Shown: piece by piece, positions 1 through 9,782 of the stretch
How the letters are laid out: each line of letters starts with the position of its first letter
How positions within the stretch are numbered: position 1 is the first letter of the stretch
From: Lentzea aerocolonigenes
Lineage (GTDB): Bacteria; Actinomycetota; Actinomycetes; Mycobacteriales; Pseudonocardiaceae
Direction of reading: 5' to 3'
NCBI RefSeq assembly: GCF_000955955.1
Contig: NZ_JYJG01000431.1
Location: forward strand, 1 to 17,719
DNA length: 17,719 nucleotides
Notes under the pieces: generated by a model
The model's input: only the letters and a program-made list of their open reading frames with translations
What the model was told of the DNA's origin: nothing
Database searches by the model: none
Program-made: the position numbers and the translations under genes

Positions 1-26
1 GGCTGCGGACCCTTGGAATCAACCGT

Positions 27-506
27 CTAAATGCAGGAACCGTGCATGGGTCCTTCGCCGTTGGCGAGGTCGCCCAGGGCCTTGCGGATGACCGCCATCT
101 CCTGATCGGTGAAGCGGGTGCGGAAGCCGCGTTCGACCTCGGCGAGCGCGGCTCCCGCCTGCTGCTGTAGTTCGCGGCCCTTGTCGGTGATCACCGGCGT
201 GCGGACCCTGCGGTCGCTGGGGTCGGGGACCCGCATGACCAGGCCGGCCCGCTCCAGCTTGTCGAGCTCGCTCATCAGCGTGGTCTTGTCGAGGCCGAGC
301 ATCGCGCCGAGCTTGAGCTGGGTGCGGGCGGCCTCGTCGGAGGCGAGCGCGTTCAGGACCAGCTGTCCGCGCAGCGAGATGCCGAACTTCGTGATCTCGT
401 CGGCGAACGCGGCTCCGACCCGCTGGGCGGCGCGGTGCAGCAGCCAGTTGAAGTCCCACTTCTCCACGCACGCGGCGATCGGTTGCTGCACCTCCATGTG
501 GTCCAT
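27..506 (-). CDS. MarR-family winged-helix transcriptional regulator
   Basis: This 159-residue protein has the MarR layout. An N-terminal helix leads into a winged helix-turn-helix at about residues 45-110, containing the helix-turn-helix segment LKLGAMLGLDKTTLMSELDK and the wing DPSDRRVRTPVITDKG. A C-terminal dimerisation helix follows. I chose ATG 506; ATG 497 is a close alternative, and the longer reading from 587 would run through the divergent promoter. It diverges from the azoreductase gene across a 73-nt gap holding a perfect 9-bp inverted repeat, the usual arrangement for a MarR protein controlling itself and its neighbour. The only cysteines are C13 and C158, one at each end. The likely ligand is a quinone, azo or other electrophilic compound, by analogy with regulators of azoreductases; this is inference. 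Confidence 0.9.
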   Translation of the reverse strand: MDHMEVQQPIAACVEKWDFNWLLHRAAQRVGAAFADEITKFGISLRGQLVLNALASDEAARTQLKLGAMLGLDKTTLMSELDKLERAGLVMRVPDPSDRRVRTPVITDKGRELQQQAGAALAEVERGFRTRFTDQEMAVIRKALGDLANGEGPMHGSCI

Positions 507-521
507 CCTACATCCTGACGG

Positions 522-545
522 AGATGTTCTCGGCTCAGAACATCT
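522..545. promoter_or_regulatory. Perfect inverted repeat, probable MarR operator
   Basis: AGATGTTCT (522-530) and AGAACATCT (537-545) are exact reverse complements separated by 6 nt. The right arm ends on the first base of the azoreductase -35 box. GTTCT half-sites recur at 556-560 and 571-575, the latter overlapping the 3' end of the -10 box and the base after it. The position between divergent genes fits binding by the adjacent MarR protein. Confidence 0.75.
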
Positions 546-573
546 TGACGCGGAAGTTCTTCGATCGTATGTT
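545..573 (+). promoter_or_regulatory. Azoreductase promoter, probably leaderless
   Basis: TTGACG (545-550) and TATGTT (568-573) are separated by 17 nt, a good match to a primary-sigma promoter. The -10 box ends 6 nt before ATG 580, so transcription should start at or very near the start codon. No SD precedes the ATG, which agrees with a leaderless mRNA. Confidence 0.6.
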
Positions 574-579
574 CTGAGT

Positions 580-1161
580 ATGACCAATCTGCTTCACATC
601 GACTCGAGCATTCGCCACGAAGGGTCTGTGACCCGCGAGATCACCGGCGCGTTCGCCGACGTCTGGAGGTCCTCGAACCCCGAGGGCGGCTACACCTACC
701 GCGACCTGAACGCGGAGCCGGTCCCGCACGTCGACGGCTCGCCGCACGACATCAAGGCCCACCTGGTCGCCGAGGTCAGGGCCGCCGACGTGATCCTCAT
801 CGGCGCACCGATGTACAACTTCTCGATCCCGTCGACGCTGAAGGCGTGGATCGACCAGGTCGCGAGTCAGGAGTTCTTCCCGCGCGAGGACGGCACGTTC
901 GAGCTGGGCGGCAAGCGCGTGGTCGTGGTGACCGCGCGGGGCGGCTCGTACAAGCCGGGCACGCCGCGCGAGGGTTTCGACTTCCAGGAGCCGTACTTGC
1001 GGGCGGTGCTGTCGATGATCGGGCTCGACCAGAACCTGGAGTTCGTGCACGCCGAGCTGACCATGGCCGACGTCAACCCGCAGATGCATCAGTTCCGCGA
1101 GCTGGCTGTGGAGTCGTTGGCCGACGCGCACCGCGTGGTCAAGGAGCTGGCGTCCGCCTAG
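580..1161 (+). CDS. azoR: FMN-dependent NAD(P)H azoreductase / quinone reductase
   Basis: A 193-residue flavodoxin-fold oxidoreductase that would reduce azo compounds and quinones with NAD(P)H. AzoR homologues are about 200 residues. The start (MTNLLHIDSSIR) is the typical beta-1 and phosphate loop for FMN. PMYNF at residues 77-81 is the family isoalloxazine-binding signature, followed by STLKAWIDQV. The ARGGSY stretch around residue 125 is the second FMN loop. ATG 580 is preferred over the open-frame extension to 109, which would cross the regulator gene on the other strand. It lies head-to-head with the MarR gene, which probably represses it. Its TAG stop is followed after 10 nt by the Nudix gene. 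Confidence 0.92.
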   Translation: MTNLLHIDSSIRHEGSVTREITGAFADVWRSSNPEGGYTYRDLNAEPVPHVDGSPHDIKAHLVAEVRAADVILIGAPMYNFSIPSTLKAWIDQVASQEFFPREDGTFELGGKRVVVVTARGGSYKPGTPREGFDFQEPYLRAVLSMIGLDQNLEFVHAELTMADVNPQMHQFRELAVESLADAHRVVKELASA

Positions 1162-1164
1162 TGT
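1159..1164 (+). promoter_or_regulatory. Candidate -10 box for the Nudix gene, embedded in the azoR stop codon
   Basis: TAGTGT fits the actinobacterial -10 pattern TANNNT, and its first three bases are the azoR stop. It ends 7 nt before GTG 1172, the spacing expected for a leaderless start. No convincing -35 box is visible. Confidence 0.3.
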
Positions 1165-1171
1165 CGGTCTC

Positions 1172-1564
1172 GTGATCGACAAGGTTGCTTGGATTCATTT
1201 GCGCGACGGCCGGGTGCTCGGCACCAGGTCGGCCGGCAAGGACACGTACTACCTGCCCGGCGGCAAGCGGGAGCCGGGTGAGACCGACGTCGAGACGCTC
1301 GTGCGCGAGATCCGCGAGGAGCTGGCCGTCGACATCGACGCGGCGTCGGCGAAGCACATCGGGACGTTCGAAGCGCAGGCGCACGGCCACTCGTCGGGGG
1401 TGACGGTGCGGATGACCTGCTACACCGCGTCGTTCACGGGGGAACCGGTGGCGTCGGCCGAGATCGAGGAACTCGCCTGGCTGACCACCGCCGATGCGGA
1501 CCGGATCTCTCCGGTCGATCGGATCATCTTCGCCCACCTACACGAAAGCGGGTTGCTGTCCTAG
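1172..1564 (+). CDS. Nudix hydrolase
   Basis: A 130-residue single-domain Nudix protein that would hydrolyse a nucleoside diphosphate linked to another moiety. The substrate cannot be told from sequence. The Nudix box spans residues 31-53: G31, then E37, R45-E46-I47-R48-E49-E50-L51. The usual glycine near the end of the box is A52. Metal-binding E49 and E50 are present. The start is GTG 1172, with no SD and a -10-like TAGTGT ending 7 nt before it, so it may be read from its own leaderless transcript as well as by read-through from azoR. Sanitising oxidised nucleotides beside a redox enzyme would make sense but is inference. Confidence 0.9.
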   Translation: MIDKVAWIHLRDGRVLGTRSAGKDTYYLPGGKREPGETDVETLVREIREELAVDIDAASAKHIGTFEAQAHGHSSGVTVRMTCYTASFTGEPVASAEIEELAWLTTADADRISPVDRIIFAHLHESGLLS

Positions 1565-1581
1565 TCTGGTAAGCGCTTTCC
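1562..1581 (+). promoter_or_regulatory. LacI-type operator with overlapping -10-like box upstream of GH97
   Basis: GGTAAGCGCTTTCC (1568-1581) is a 14-bp palindrome with one mismatched pair and a perfect AAGCGCTT core, the form of operator used by LacI-family sugar repressors and close to catabolite-repression sites. TAGTCT (1562-1567) is -10-like and begins with the Nudix stop codon; transcription from it would start inside the operator. The SD and ATG of the glycosidase lie 32-46 nt downstream. No LacI gene is in the window, so the repressor would act in trans. Confidence 0.6.
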
Positions 1582-1626
1582 CAATCCTGTCCACCTACCG
1601 CCGCCACGCTGTAGGGAGTGACACGC

Positions 1627-3477
1627 ATGGGGTTTCGCAACAGATCAGTGGTGCTGGTGGCGGTTCTCGCTGCCGTCGCCGGCGCGCTGGTGGGCACCTC
1701 GCCCGCGGTGGCCGAGTCCGGTGAGTGGAGAGTCGCCGCACCTGTTGGGACGCAATCCGTTGCGCCAGAAGCACTGGTACGGCTCGACAAGGGGAAGTTG
1801 AGCCTTGAGGTCCGGCGCGGCGGCACCACGGTGCTGGAGCCGTCCGCGCTGGGCATCCGCACCGCCGACGCCGACCTGACGTCGGGGCTGAAGTTCGCCG
1901 GGTCGGCGTCGCGGCTCGTCCAGGACTCGTACACCACGGTGTCCGGCAAGAAACGTGAGCACACCTACGTCGGCACGGAGACGACGTTCCACCTCCAGCG
2001 TCTTGCCGAACGGTTGGATCTCGTGGTGCGCACGTCTTCTGACGGAGTGGCGTACAAGTACGTGCTGCCGTCGGACAAGTGGACGACCGTGCTCGGTGAG
2101 GCGTCGGAGTTCGCGGTGCCTGCGAGTGCCGAGAAGTTCCTGCTGCCGTACGACAACGGGCGCGGCGACTACGAGTCCGCGCACGTCCGCACGCCGGAGA
2201 AGGGCGTTGAGTACGGATATCCCGCGCTGTTCAACGTGTCCGGGTCGTGGATGCTGCTGGCCGAGTCCGATGTCGATGGCCGTTATGGCGGTTCCCGGGT
2301 CGTTTATGACGGTTCGCGTTATCGGCTCGTTCTGCCCGATCCGGCGGAGACTTCTGCCGGACCGCTGGCCACGCCGTGGCGTGTGCTCGGAGTCGGGTCG
2401 TTGGCAGAGGTGGTCGAGAGTTCGCTGATCACGTCGCTCGCCCCGGCTTCGAAGATCGCCGACACCTCGTGGATCAAACCGGGCACCGCGGTGTGGTCGT
2501 GGTGGGGTGACGGCACCGGCGATCTGGCTCTGCAGAAGCGATATGCGGACTACGCGGCGAAGCAGGGCTACGAGTACAACCTCGTCGACTCCGGCTGGAG
2601 CGCCGACTGGATCCCCGAGCTGATCACGTACTCGAAGGCGCGTGGCGTCGACACCTGGTTGTGGGTGCGGTGGCAGACCATCGACACCGACAGCGAACGT
2701 GAGCGGCTCTTCGCGCAGTACAGCTCGTGGGGCGCGGTCGGACTGAAGATCGACTTCATCGAGTCCGACGGCCAGGACCGGATGCGCTGGTACGACGCCG
2801 TGTACGCGGCGGCCGCGAAGTACCACCTGATGCTGAACTTCCACGGCGCGCCGATTCCACGTGGGGTGCAACGAACCTGGCCGCACGTGCTGTCCGTCGA
2901 GGCGGTGAAGGGTGCGGAGGGCACGAAACCGCGTCCCGGCCGGGAGCCGTTTCCGATCGAGCACTACCTGACGCTGCCGTTCACGCGGAACCTGACCGGG
3001 TCGATGGACTTCACGCCGGTGACGTTCTCGGGTGTCCGTCCGAACTCGGACGCGGCCGAGCTGGCTCTGAGCGTGCTGTACGAGTCGGGTGTGCAGCACT
3101 TCGCGGACAAGATCTCGAGTTACCAGGCCTATCCGGTGGCCGAGCAGTTCCTGCGTGCGGTTCCGGCCGCGTGGGACGAGACTCGGCTGGTGGCGGGCGA
3201 TCCCGGCAAGCTCGCGGTGCTCGCCCGGCGGTCCGGTCCGACGTGGTTCCTCGGCGCCGGGGCGGCGGGTGATCCGCGTGACCTTTCGGTCGGAACGGGA
3301 TTCCTCGGCTCCGGAACCTGGTTGGTTGAGCTGTACCACGACAGCCCGACGGGCAAGATCGCGTTCGACACCAAACGTGTTGCGGCGGGAGACTCCCTGA
3401 CGGTGCCCGTGGCTCGAAACGGCGGTTACGCGGCCCGGCTCTGCCAGGTGCCGCCGACCGCCACCACCTGCGGCTGA
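1627..3477 (+). CDS. Secreted glycoside hydrolase family 97 (alpha-galactosidase/alpha-glucosidase type)
   Basis: A 616-residue secreted glycosidase with the GH97 architecture: signal peptide (residues 1-29, cleavage after AVA), N-terminal beta-sandwich (about 35-280), catalytic TIM barrel (about 290-520, opening with KPGTAVWSWWGDG) and C-terminal beta domain. GLKIDFI places Asp at 376 on barrel strand 4, where retaining GH97 enzymes carry their nucleophile; inverting SusB-type enzymes lack it. E425 and E431 lie in SVEAVKGAEG, matching the family acid/base region. This favours a retaining alpha-galactosidase-like enzyme. ATG 1627 is chosen because AGGGAG (1613-1618) lies 8 nt upstream; GTG 1618 sits on that SD. 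A LacI-type operator upstream suggests sugar induction. Confidence 0.9.
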   Translation: MGFRNRSVVLVAVLAAVAGALVGTSPAVAESGEWRVAAPVGTQSVAPEALVRLDKGKLSLEVRRGGTTVLEPSALGIRTADADLTSGLKFAGSASRLVQDSYTTVSGKKREHTYVGTETTFHLQRLAERLDLVVRTSSDGVAYKYVLPSDKWTTVLGEASEFAVPASAEKFLLPYDNGRGDYESAHVRTPEKGVEYGYPALFNVSGSWMLLAESDVDGRYGGSRVVYDGSRYRLVLPDPAETSAGPLATPWRVLGVGSLAEVVESSLITSLAPASKIADTSWIKPGTAVWSWWGDGTGDLALQKRYADYAAKQGYEYNLVDSGWSADWIPELITYSKARGVDTWLWVRWQTIDTDSERERLFAQYSSWGAVGLKIDFIESDGQDRMRWYDAVYAAAAKYHLMLNFHGAPIPRGVQRTWPHVLSVEAVKGAEGTKPRPGREPFPIEHYLTLPFTRNLTGSMDFTPVTFSGVRPNSDAAELALSVLYESGVQHFADKISSYQAYPVAEQFLRAVPAAWDETRLVAGDPGKLAVLARRSGPTWFLGAGAAGDPRDLSVGTGFLGSGTWLVELYHDSPTGKIAFDTKRVAAGDSLTVPVARNGGYAARLCQVPPTATTCG

Positions 3478-6183
<2,706 letters not shown>

Positions 6184-6190
6184 CCTTTCT

Positions 6191-6239
6191 GGCGTCTGCA
6201 AGTACCACCAACTGCGAGTTGGGGGTACTTGCAGACGCC
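6191..6239. terminator. 49-nt near-perfect hairpin after rox
   Basis: Arms 6191-6206 and 6224-6239 pair perfectly over 16 bp. After one A/G mismatch, six more pairs follow (6208-6213 with 6217-6222), closed by a 3-nt loop. It starts 8 nt after the rox stop and has no U-run. It may be a U-less actinomycete terminator or a copy of a dispersed palindromic repeat. Confidence 0.6.
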
Positions 6240-6301
6240 CCGACACCCAGGGCTGAGGTCACCCGTTTGGTGGCTGAGGGCGCGCTGTCACACTGTGCGG
6301 C

Positions 6302-7252
6302 GTGTCCGAGCCGACGACCGCGGTGCTGCTGCGCGCTGCTGAGCTCACCGCCTCGGGGAAACCGCGGCAGGCCATCGACCTGCTGCGGCCCCTGGTGGCG
6401 GCGAACCCTCGGCACGCGGAGGCGTGGTGCCGGCTCGCCGCCGCTCACCTGGATCTGGGTGAGGCGGACCAGGCGCTCGACTCGGCCAAGCGGGCGATGG
6501 TCCTCGACGGCGAACCGGCGTGGCCGCAGCGGCTGGCGGCGCTGGCGTTGAGCGACCTCGGCCGGCACCAGGAAGCCGCGGTGGCCGCGCGCGAGTCGGT
6601 GAAGCGCAAGCCTGGCGACTGGCGTTGCTACGTCGTGCTGGCCGAGGTGCTGGCGGACTCCCCGGACGGCGCGGTCGAGGCGTTCGACTCGGCTCTGCAC
6701 GCCTCGCAGCTCGCGCCTTCCGAAGCGCGGGCGTTCCAGGTGCTCGGCGACGCGGCCCTGCGGATGCGCGACTGGGGCACCGCCGAGCACGCGTACCGCA
6801 CCGCGATCAAGCTCGACCCGTCCGACGCGGACTCCAAGGCGAACCTGGCGACCGTGCACCGTCGCCGCTCGGCCAAGCCGGCGCCGTTGCAGCTGAACAA
6901 GGTCCAGGTGTGGCGGGCGCTGCGGACGCTCTCGCTGCTGCTCGTCGGCGGCGGTTTACTCGCCCTGGTCGCCGGGATGCCGCGTCCCACGCCCTACCTG
7001 GGCTTCTTCACCGGCGCGCTGGTGGTGTGCTGCCTGGCCGTGGCGCTGCGGCTGCGTCCGTTCAAGCTGCTGTACAGCCTGCGCAAGCTCGCGATCACGG
7101 TGTCGCTGCTCGGGGTCTCCGCGGTGATTCTGGTCGGCTGGACGATCGCGTTGTTCCTGGGAGCAACCACGATGCAGCCACTTGTGCTTTCCTGGTTGTG
7201 CGCTGTCGTGGGGGGAGCGCTCGTGTACGTCGGGGGAGGCAGGAAGCGGTGA
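6302..7252 (+). CDS. TPR-repeat protein with four C-terminal membrane segments
   Basis: A 316-residue protein of unknown exact role. Residues about 5-190 form four to five tetratricopeptide repeats, visible in stretches such as AWCRLAAAHLDLGEADQALD and HAYRTAIKLDPSDADSKANL. These would be a cytoplasmic protein-binding scaffold. Four hydrophobic segments follow between about 206 and 312, ending in GGGRKR. Start GTG 6302 has no SD; a weak -10-like CACACT (6289-6294) ends 7 nt upstream with TTGGTG 16 nt before it, so it may be leaderless. The stop overlaps the next gene's ATG, implying translational coupling. With secDF downstream, a role in envelope or export is plausible but unproven. Confidence 0.8.
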   Translation: MSEPTTAVLLRAAELTASGKPRQAIDLLRPLVAANPRHAEAWCRLAAAHLDLGEADQALDSAKRAMVLDGEPAWPQRLAALALSDLGRHQEAAVAARESVKRKPGDWRCYVVLAEVLADSPDGAVEAFDSALHASQLAPSEARAFQVLGDAALRMRDWGTAEHAYRTAIKLDPSDADSKANLATVHRRRSAKPAPLQLNKVQVWRALRTLSLLLVGGGLLALVAGMPRPTPYLGFFTGALVVCCLAVALRLRPFKLLYSLRKLAITVSLLGVSAVILVGWTIALFLGATTMQPLVLSWLCAVVGGALVYVGGGRKR

Positions 7253-7575
7253 TGCGTCGCAACGCGGTCGCACTGGCGTTCCTGCTGTTCCTCGGACAGC
7301 TGTTCATCGTCGCCGCGCCCGCACCGACGCCCGCCGAGGGCACTGTCGTCCGGCACACCCAGAGCATCGCGAACCTCCCCGGCGCCGCGCCCAGGCCGCA
7401 CAACCACCAGGCCGCGCAGGTACCGCAGTCGCAGCTGCCGATGGATACGCCGCCGGTCACCAAGCCGGCGCTGCCGAAGCGTTTCCTCGTCTCGTTCGCC
7501 CGCCGCGTCCACCGCACGCCCGACGGCATCCGCTGGACGCCGCAGCGGGACCGCTCGCCGCCTTCCGGTCGCTGA
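7252..7575 (+). CDS. Small secreted or membrane-anchored protein, unknown function
   Basis: A 107-residue protein starting at ATG 7252, which overlaps the TGA of the TPR gene by one base. Residues 1-29 (RRN, a long hydrophobic core, then AAPAPTPAEG) look like a signal peptide or anchor. The rest is rich in proline, alanine and glutamine up to about residue 75, then basic (RFLVSFARRVHR). I recognise no domain. Its position between a TPR membrane protein and secDF, and its coupling upstream, suggest it belongs to the same operon. Its last codons form one arm of a hairpin that can cover the secDF SD, so its translation may control secDF expression. Confidence 0.7.
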   Translation: MRRNAVALAFLLFLGQLFIVAAPAPTPAEGTVVRHTQSIANLPGAAPRPHNHQAAQVPQSQLPMDTPPVTKPALPKRFLVSFARRVHRTPDGIRWTPQRDRSPPSGR

Positions 7576-7608
7576 ATCTCGTTTCCCAGCAATCTTTTAC
7601 CGGAAGGC
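7560..7608 (+). promoter_or_regulatory. Hairpin that can sequester the secDF SD
   Basis: GCCTTCCGGT (7560-7569) pairs perfectly with ACCGGAAGGC (7599-7608) across a 29-nt loop. The right arm contains GGAAGG (7602-7607), the only SD-like stretch before secDF (ATG 7619, 11 nt away). The left arm is inside the last codons of the small secreted-protein gene, whose stop is at 7573-7575, so a ribosome finishing there would melt the stem. Confidence 0.5.
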
Positions 7609-7618
7609 TCACTCACCC

Positions 7619-9772
7619 ATGTCGCGCTCTGATGCGCGGCGGGGTCTCCTCGTGCGCGGTCTCATAGCGCTCGGGGTCCTCGTCGCATCCGCTTTTCTGC
7701 TGCTCACCACAGATCCCCGCCTCGGCCTCGACCTGCGCGGCGGCACCCAGATCGTCCTCGAAGCCAAGGGCGACTCCGATGCCGCCGACCGTTCGCTGGA
7801 GGTCTTGAGGCGCCGCGTCGACGCACTCGGCGTCGCCGAACCCGTCATCGCCCGTTCCGGCGAGAACCGCATCGTCGTGGAACTGCCCGGCGTCCAAGAT
7901 CCGGCCGAAGCGGTGAAGGTCCTGGGCCGCACCGCTCAGCTGGTCGTGCAGCGCAACGGCCAGACCGTCATGACGGGCGAGGGCATCTCGGACGCCTCCG
8001 CCGTCCGCAACCCGCAGGGCGCGGGCTTCGTCGTGAACATCCAGTTCCGCGGTGACGCGCCCGCGACGTGGCAGAAGGTCACCGGGGAGGCGGCCTGCGA
8101 GCCGTCCGGCACACCCGGCCGTCAGATCGCCTTCGTGCTGGACGGCAAGCCGATCTCGTCGCCGGAGGTCAGCCTCGACACGCCGTGCAACGGCGGTCAG
8201 GCCGGTGGCGCCACGACGATCACCGGCCGGTTCGGCCAGGACGAGGCCAAGGAGCTCGCTCTCGTCATCCGATCCGGTGCGCTGCCCGTGCCGGTCGAGG
8301 TGATCGAACAGCGGACCGTCGGCGCGACGCTGGGTGCGGAGGCGATCGAGGCGAGTGCACAGGCCGCGATCATCGGTATCGCGCTGACGTCGGTGTTCCT
8401 GATCTTCGCTTACCGTCTTGTGGGCTTCTTGGCGGTCGTGGCGCTGGCTGGTTACGCCGGTGTGGCCTATGCCGGGCTGTTGGCCGTGGGGGCGACTTTG
8501 ACGTTGCCCGGCCTGGCCGGTTTCGTGCTGGCGATCGGCATGGCGGTCGACGCGAACGTCCTGATCTTCGAACGGGCACGCGAGGAGTACGCCCGAAAAC
8601 CGAATCTGCGGCGCGCGGGCGAGAACGGGTTCCGCGGGGCGTTGAGCGCGATCGCAGACTCGAACGTGACGACGCTGCTGGCTGCTGGACTGCTGTTCTG
8701 GCTGGCCACGGGTCCGGTGCGCGGCTTCGGCGTCACGCTGACCATCGGTGTGCTGGCGTCGATGTTCAGCGCTCTGGTGCTGTCGCGAGTGCTGGTGTTG
8801 TGGGTGCTGGGCACCCGATTCGTGGCGCAGCGGCCTCGGTTGAGCGGTCTGCACACGCTCGGCTGGGTGCGGCAACGGCTGTCCGTCGTGCTGTACCGGA
8901 AGCCTTCTCGCTGGCTGCTCGCCGCGGGTGCGGTGGTGCTGGTCGCGTTCGCGGGCTTGTTCGTGCGCGGCCTGAACCTGGGCGTCGAGTTCACCGGCGG
9001 CCGCATGCTCGACTTCGCCGCCGGGTCGCCGATCGACGCTGGCCGGGTGCGATCTGCCTTGTCGGACAACGGTTTCAGCGACGTGGTCGTGTCCTCGTCC
9101 GGCAACGAGGTCTCACTGCGCACCGGCCAGCTCAGCGATGGTGACTCGTCCCGCATCGGTGAGCTCGTCTCGTCGGTCGTCGACGGTGGTGCCCGCCAGA
9201 CGAGCAACGAGCTGATCGGTCCATCGCTTTCCTCCGAACTGCGCCGCAACGCGGTGATCGGCCTGGCCATCGCCGTCGCCGCCCAGCTGGGCTACCTGGC
9301 CGTGCGCTTCGACTGGCGCCTCGGCGTGGCCACGGTCGGCGCGCTGCTCAGCGACGTGCTCGTGCTGATCGGTCTGTTCGCCTGGATGGGCAAGACGGCG
9401 GACGGCGTGTTCCTCGCGGCGCTGCTGACCGTCATCGGTTACTCGGTGAACGACTCGGTGGTCGTGTTCGACCGGCTGAGGTCCCTACGCGGGTCGAGGT
9501 TCACGGCTTCGTACCCGGACGTGGTGTCGGACGCGGTCGTGCAAACCGTGCCGCGCACCGTGAACACCGGCATCGGCGTGCTCTTCGTGCTGTCGGCGTT
9601 GCTCGTGCTGGGCGACGGTTCGCTGGCCAACTTCGCGACGGCGTTGCTGATCGGCTTGATCGCGGGCACGGTGTCCACAGTGGTCACGGCGGCTCCGGTC
9701 GCGATCTGGCTGGAGACCCGCTGGCCGCGGAAAGCAGTTTCGAAGAAGCCGGCGGCAGGGGCGCGGGCCTAG
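7619..9772 (+). CDS. secDF: Fused SecDF protein-export protein
   Basis: A 717-residue protein joining SecD and SecF, which use proton flow to pull proteins out after SecYEG-SecA transport. It has an N-terminal membrane segment, GLDLRGGTQIVLEAK (D1 motif, near residue 35), an extracytoplasmic domain, then a membrane block with GMAVDANVLIFERARE. A second segment and LGVEFTGGRML open the SecF half, followed by GYSVNDSVVVFDRL. D311, D612 and R646 match the proton-pathway residues known in Thermus SecDF. The length is near Bacillus SecDF (about 737). Most actinobacteria carry separate secD and secF by yajC; that context is absent, so this is probably an additional paralogue. A possible SD, GGAAGG, lies 11 nt upstream. 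Confidence 0.93.
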   Translation: MSRSDARRGLLVRGLIALGVLVASAFLLLTTDPRLGLDLRGGTQIVLEAKGDSDAADRSLEVLRRRVDALGVAEPVIARSGENRIVVELPGVQDPAEAVKVLGRTAQLVVQRNGQTVMTGEGISDASAVRNPQGAGFVVNIQFRGDAPATWQKVTGEAACEPSGTPGRQIAFVLDGKPISSPEVSLDTPCNGGQAGGATTITGRFGQDEAKELALVIRSGALPVPVEVIEQRTVGATLGAEAIEASAQAAIIGIALTSVFLIFAYRLVGFLAVVALAGYAGVAYAGLLAVGATLTLPGLAGFVLAIGMAVDANVLIFERAREEYARKPNLRRAGENGFRGALSAIADSNVTTLLAAGLLFWLATGPVRGFGVTLTIGVLASMFSALVLSRVLVLWVLGTRFVAQRPRLSGLHTLGWVRQRLSVVLYRKPSRWLLAAGAVVLVAFAGLFVRGLNLGVEFTGGRMLDFAAGSPIDAGRVRSALSDNGFSDVVVSSSGNEVSLRTGQLSDGDSSRIGELVSSVVDGGARQTSNELIGPSLSSELRRNAVIGLAIAVAAQLGYLAVRFDWRLGVATVGALLSDVLVLIGLFAWMGKTADGVFLAALLTVIGYSVNDSVVVFDRLRSLRGSRFTASYPDVVSDAVVQTVPRTVNTGIGVLFVLSALLVLGDGSLANFATALLIGLIAGTVSTVVTAAPVAIWLETRWPRKAVSKKPAAGARA

Positions 9773-9775
9773 CTT
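9770..9775 (+). promoter_or_regulatory. Candidate -10 box for the VOC gene, embedded in the secDF stop codon
   Basis: TAGCTT fits TANNNT, begins with the secDF TAG stop and ends 7 nt before ATG 9783. The VOC gene has no SD, so a leaderless start is plausible. No -35 box at normal spacing. Confidence 0.3.
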
Positions 9776-9782
9776 TGGCCAC

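Noticed and set aside
1645..3339. 564-residue minus-strand open frame opposite GH97
   Set aside because: Arg/His/Gln-rich shadow of the GH97 gene without recognisable domains.
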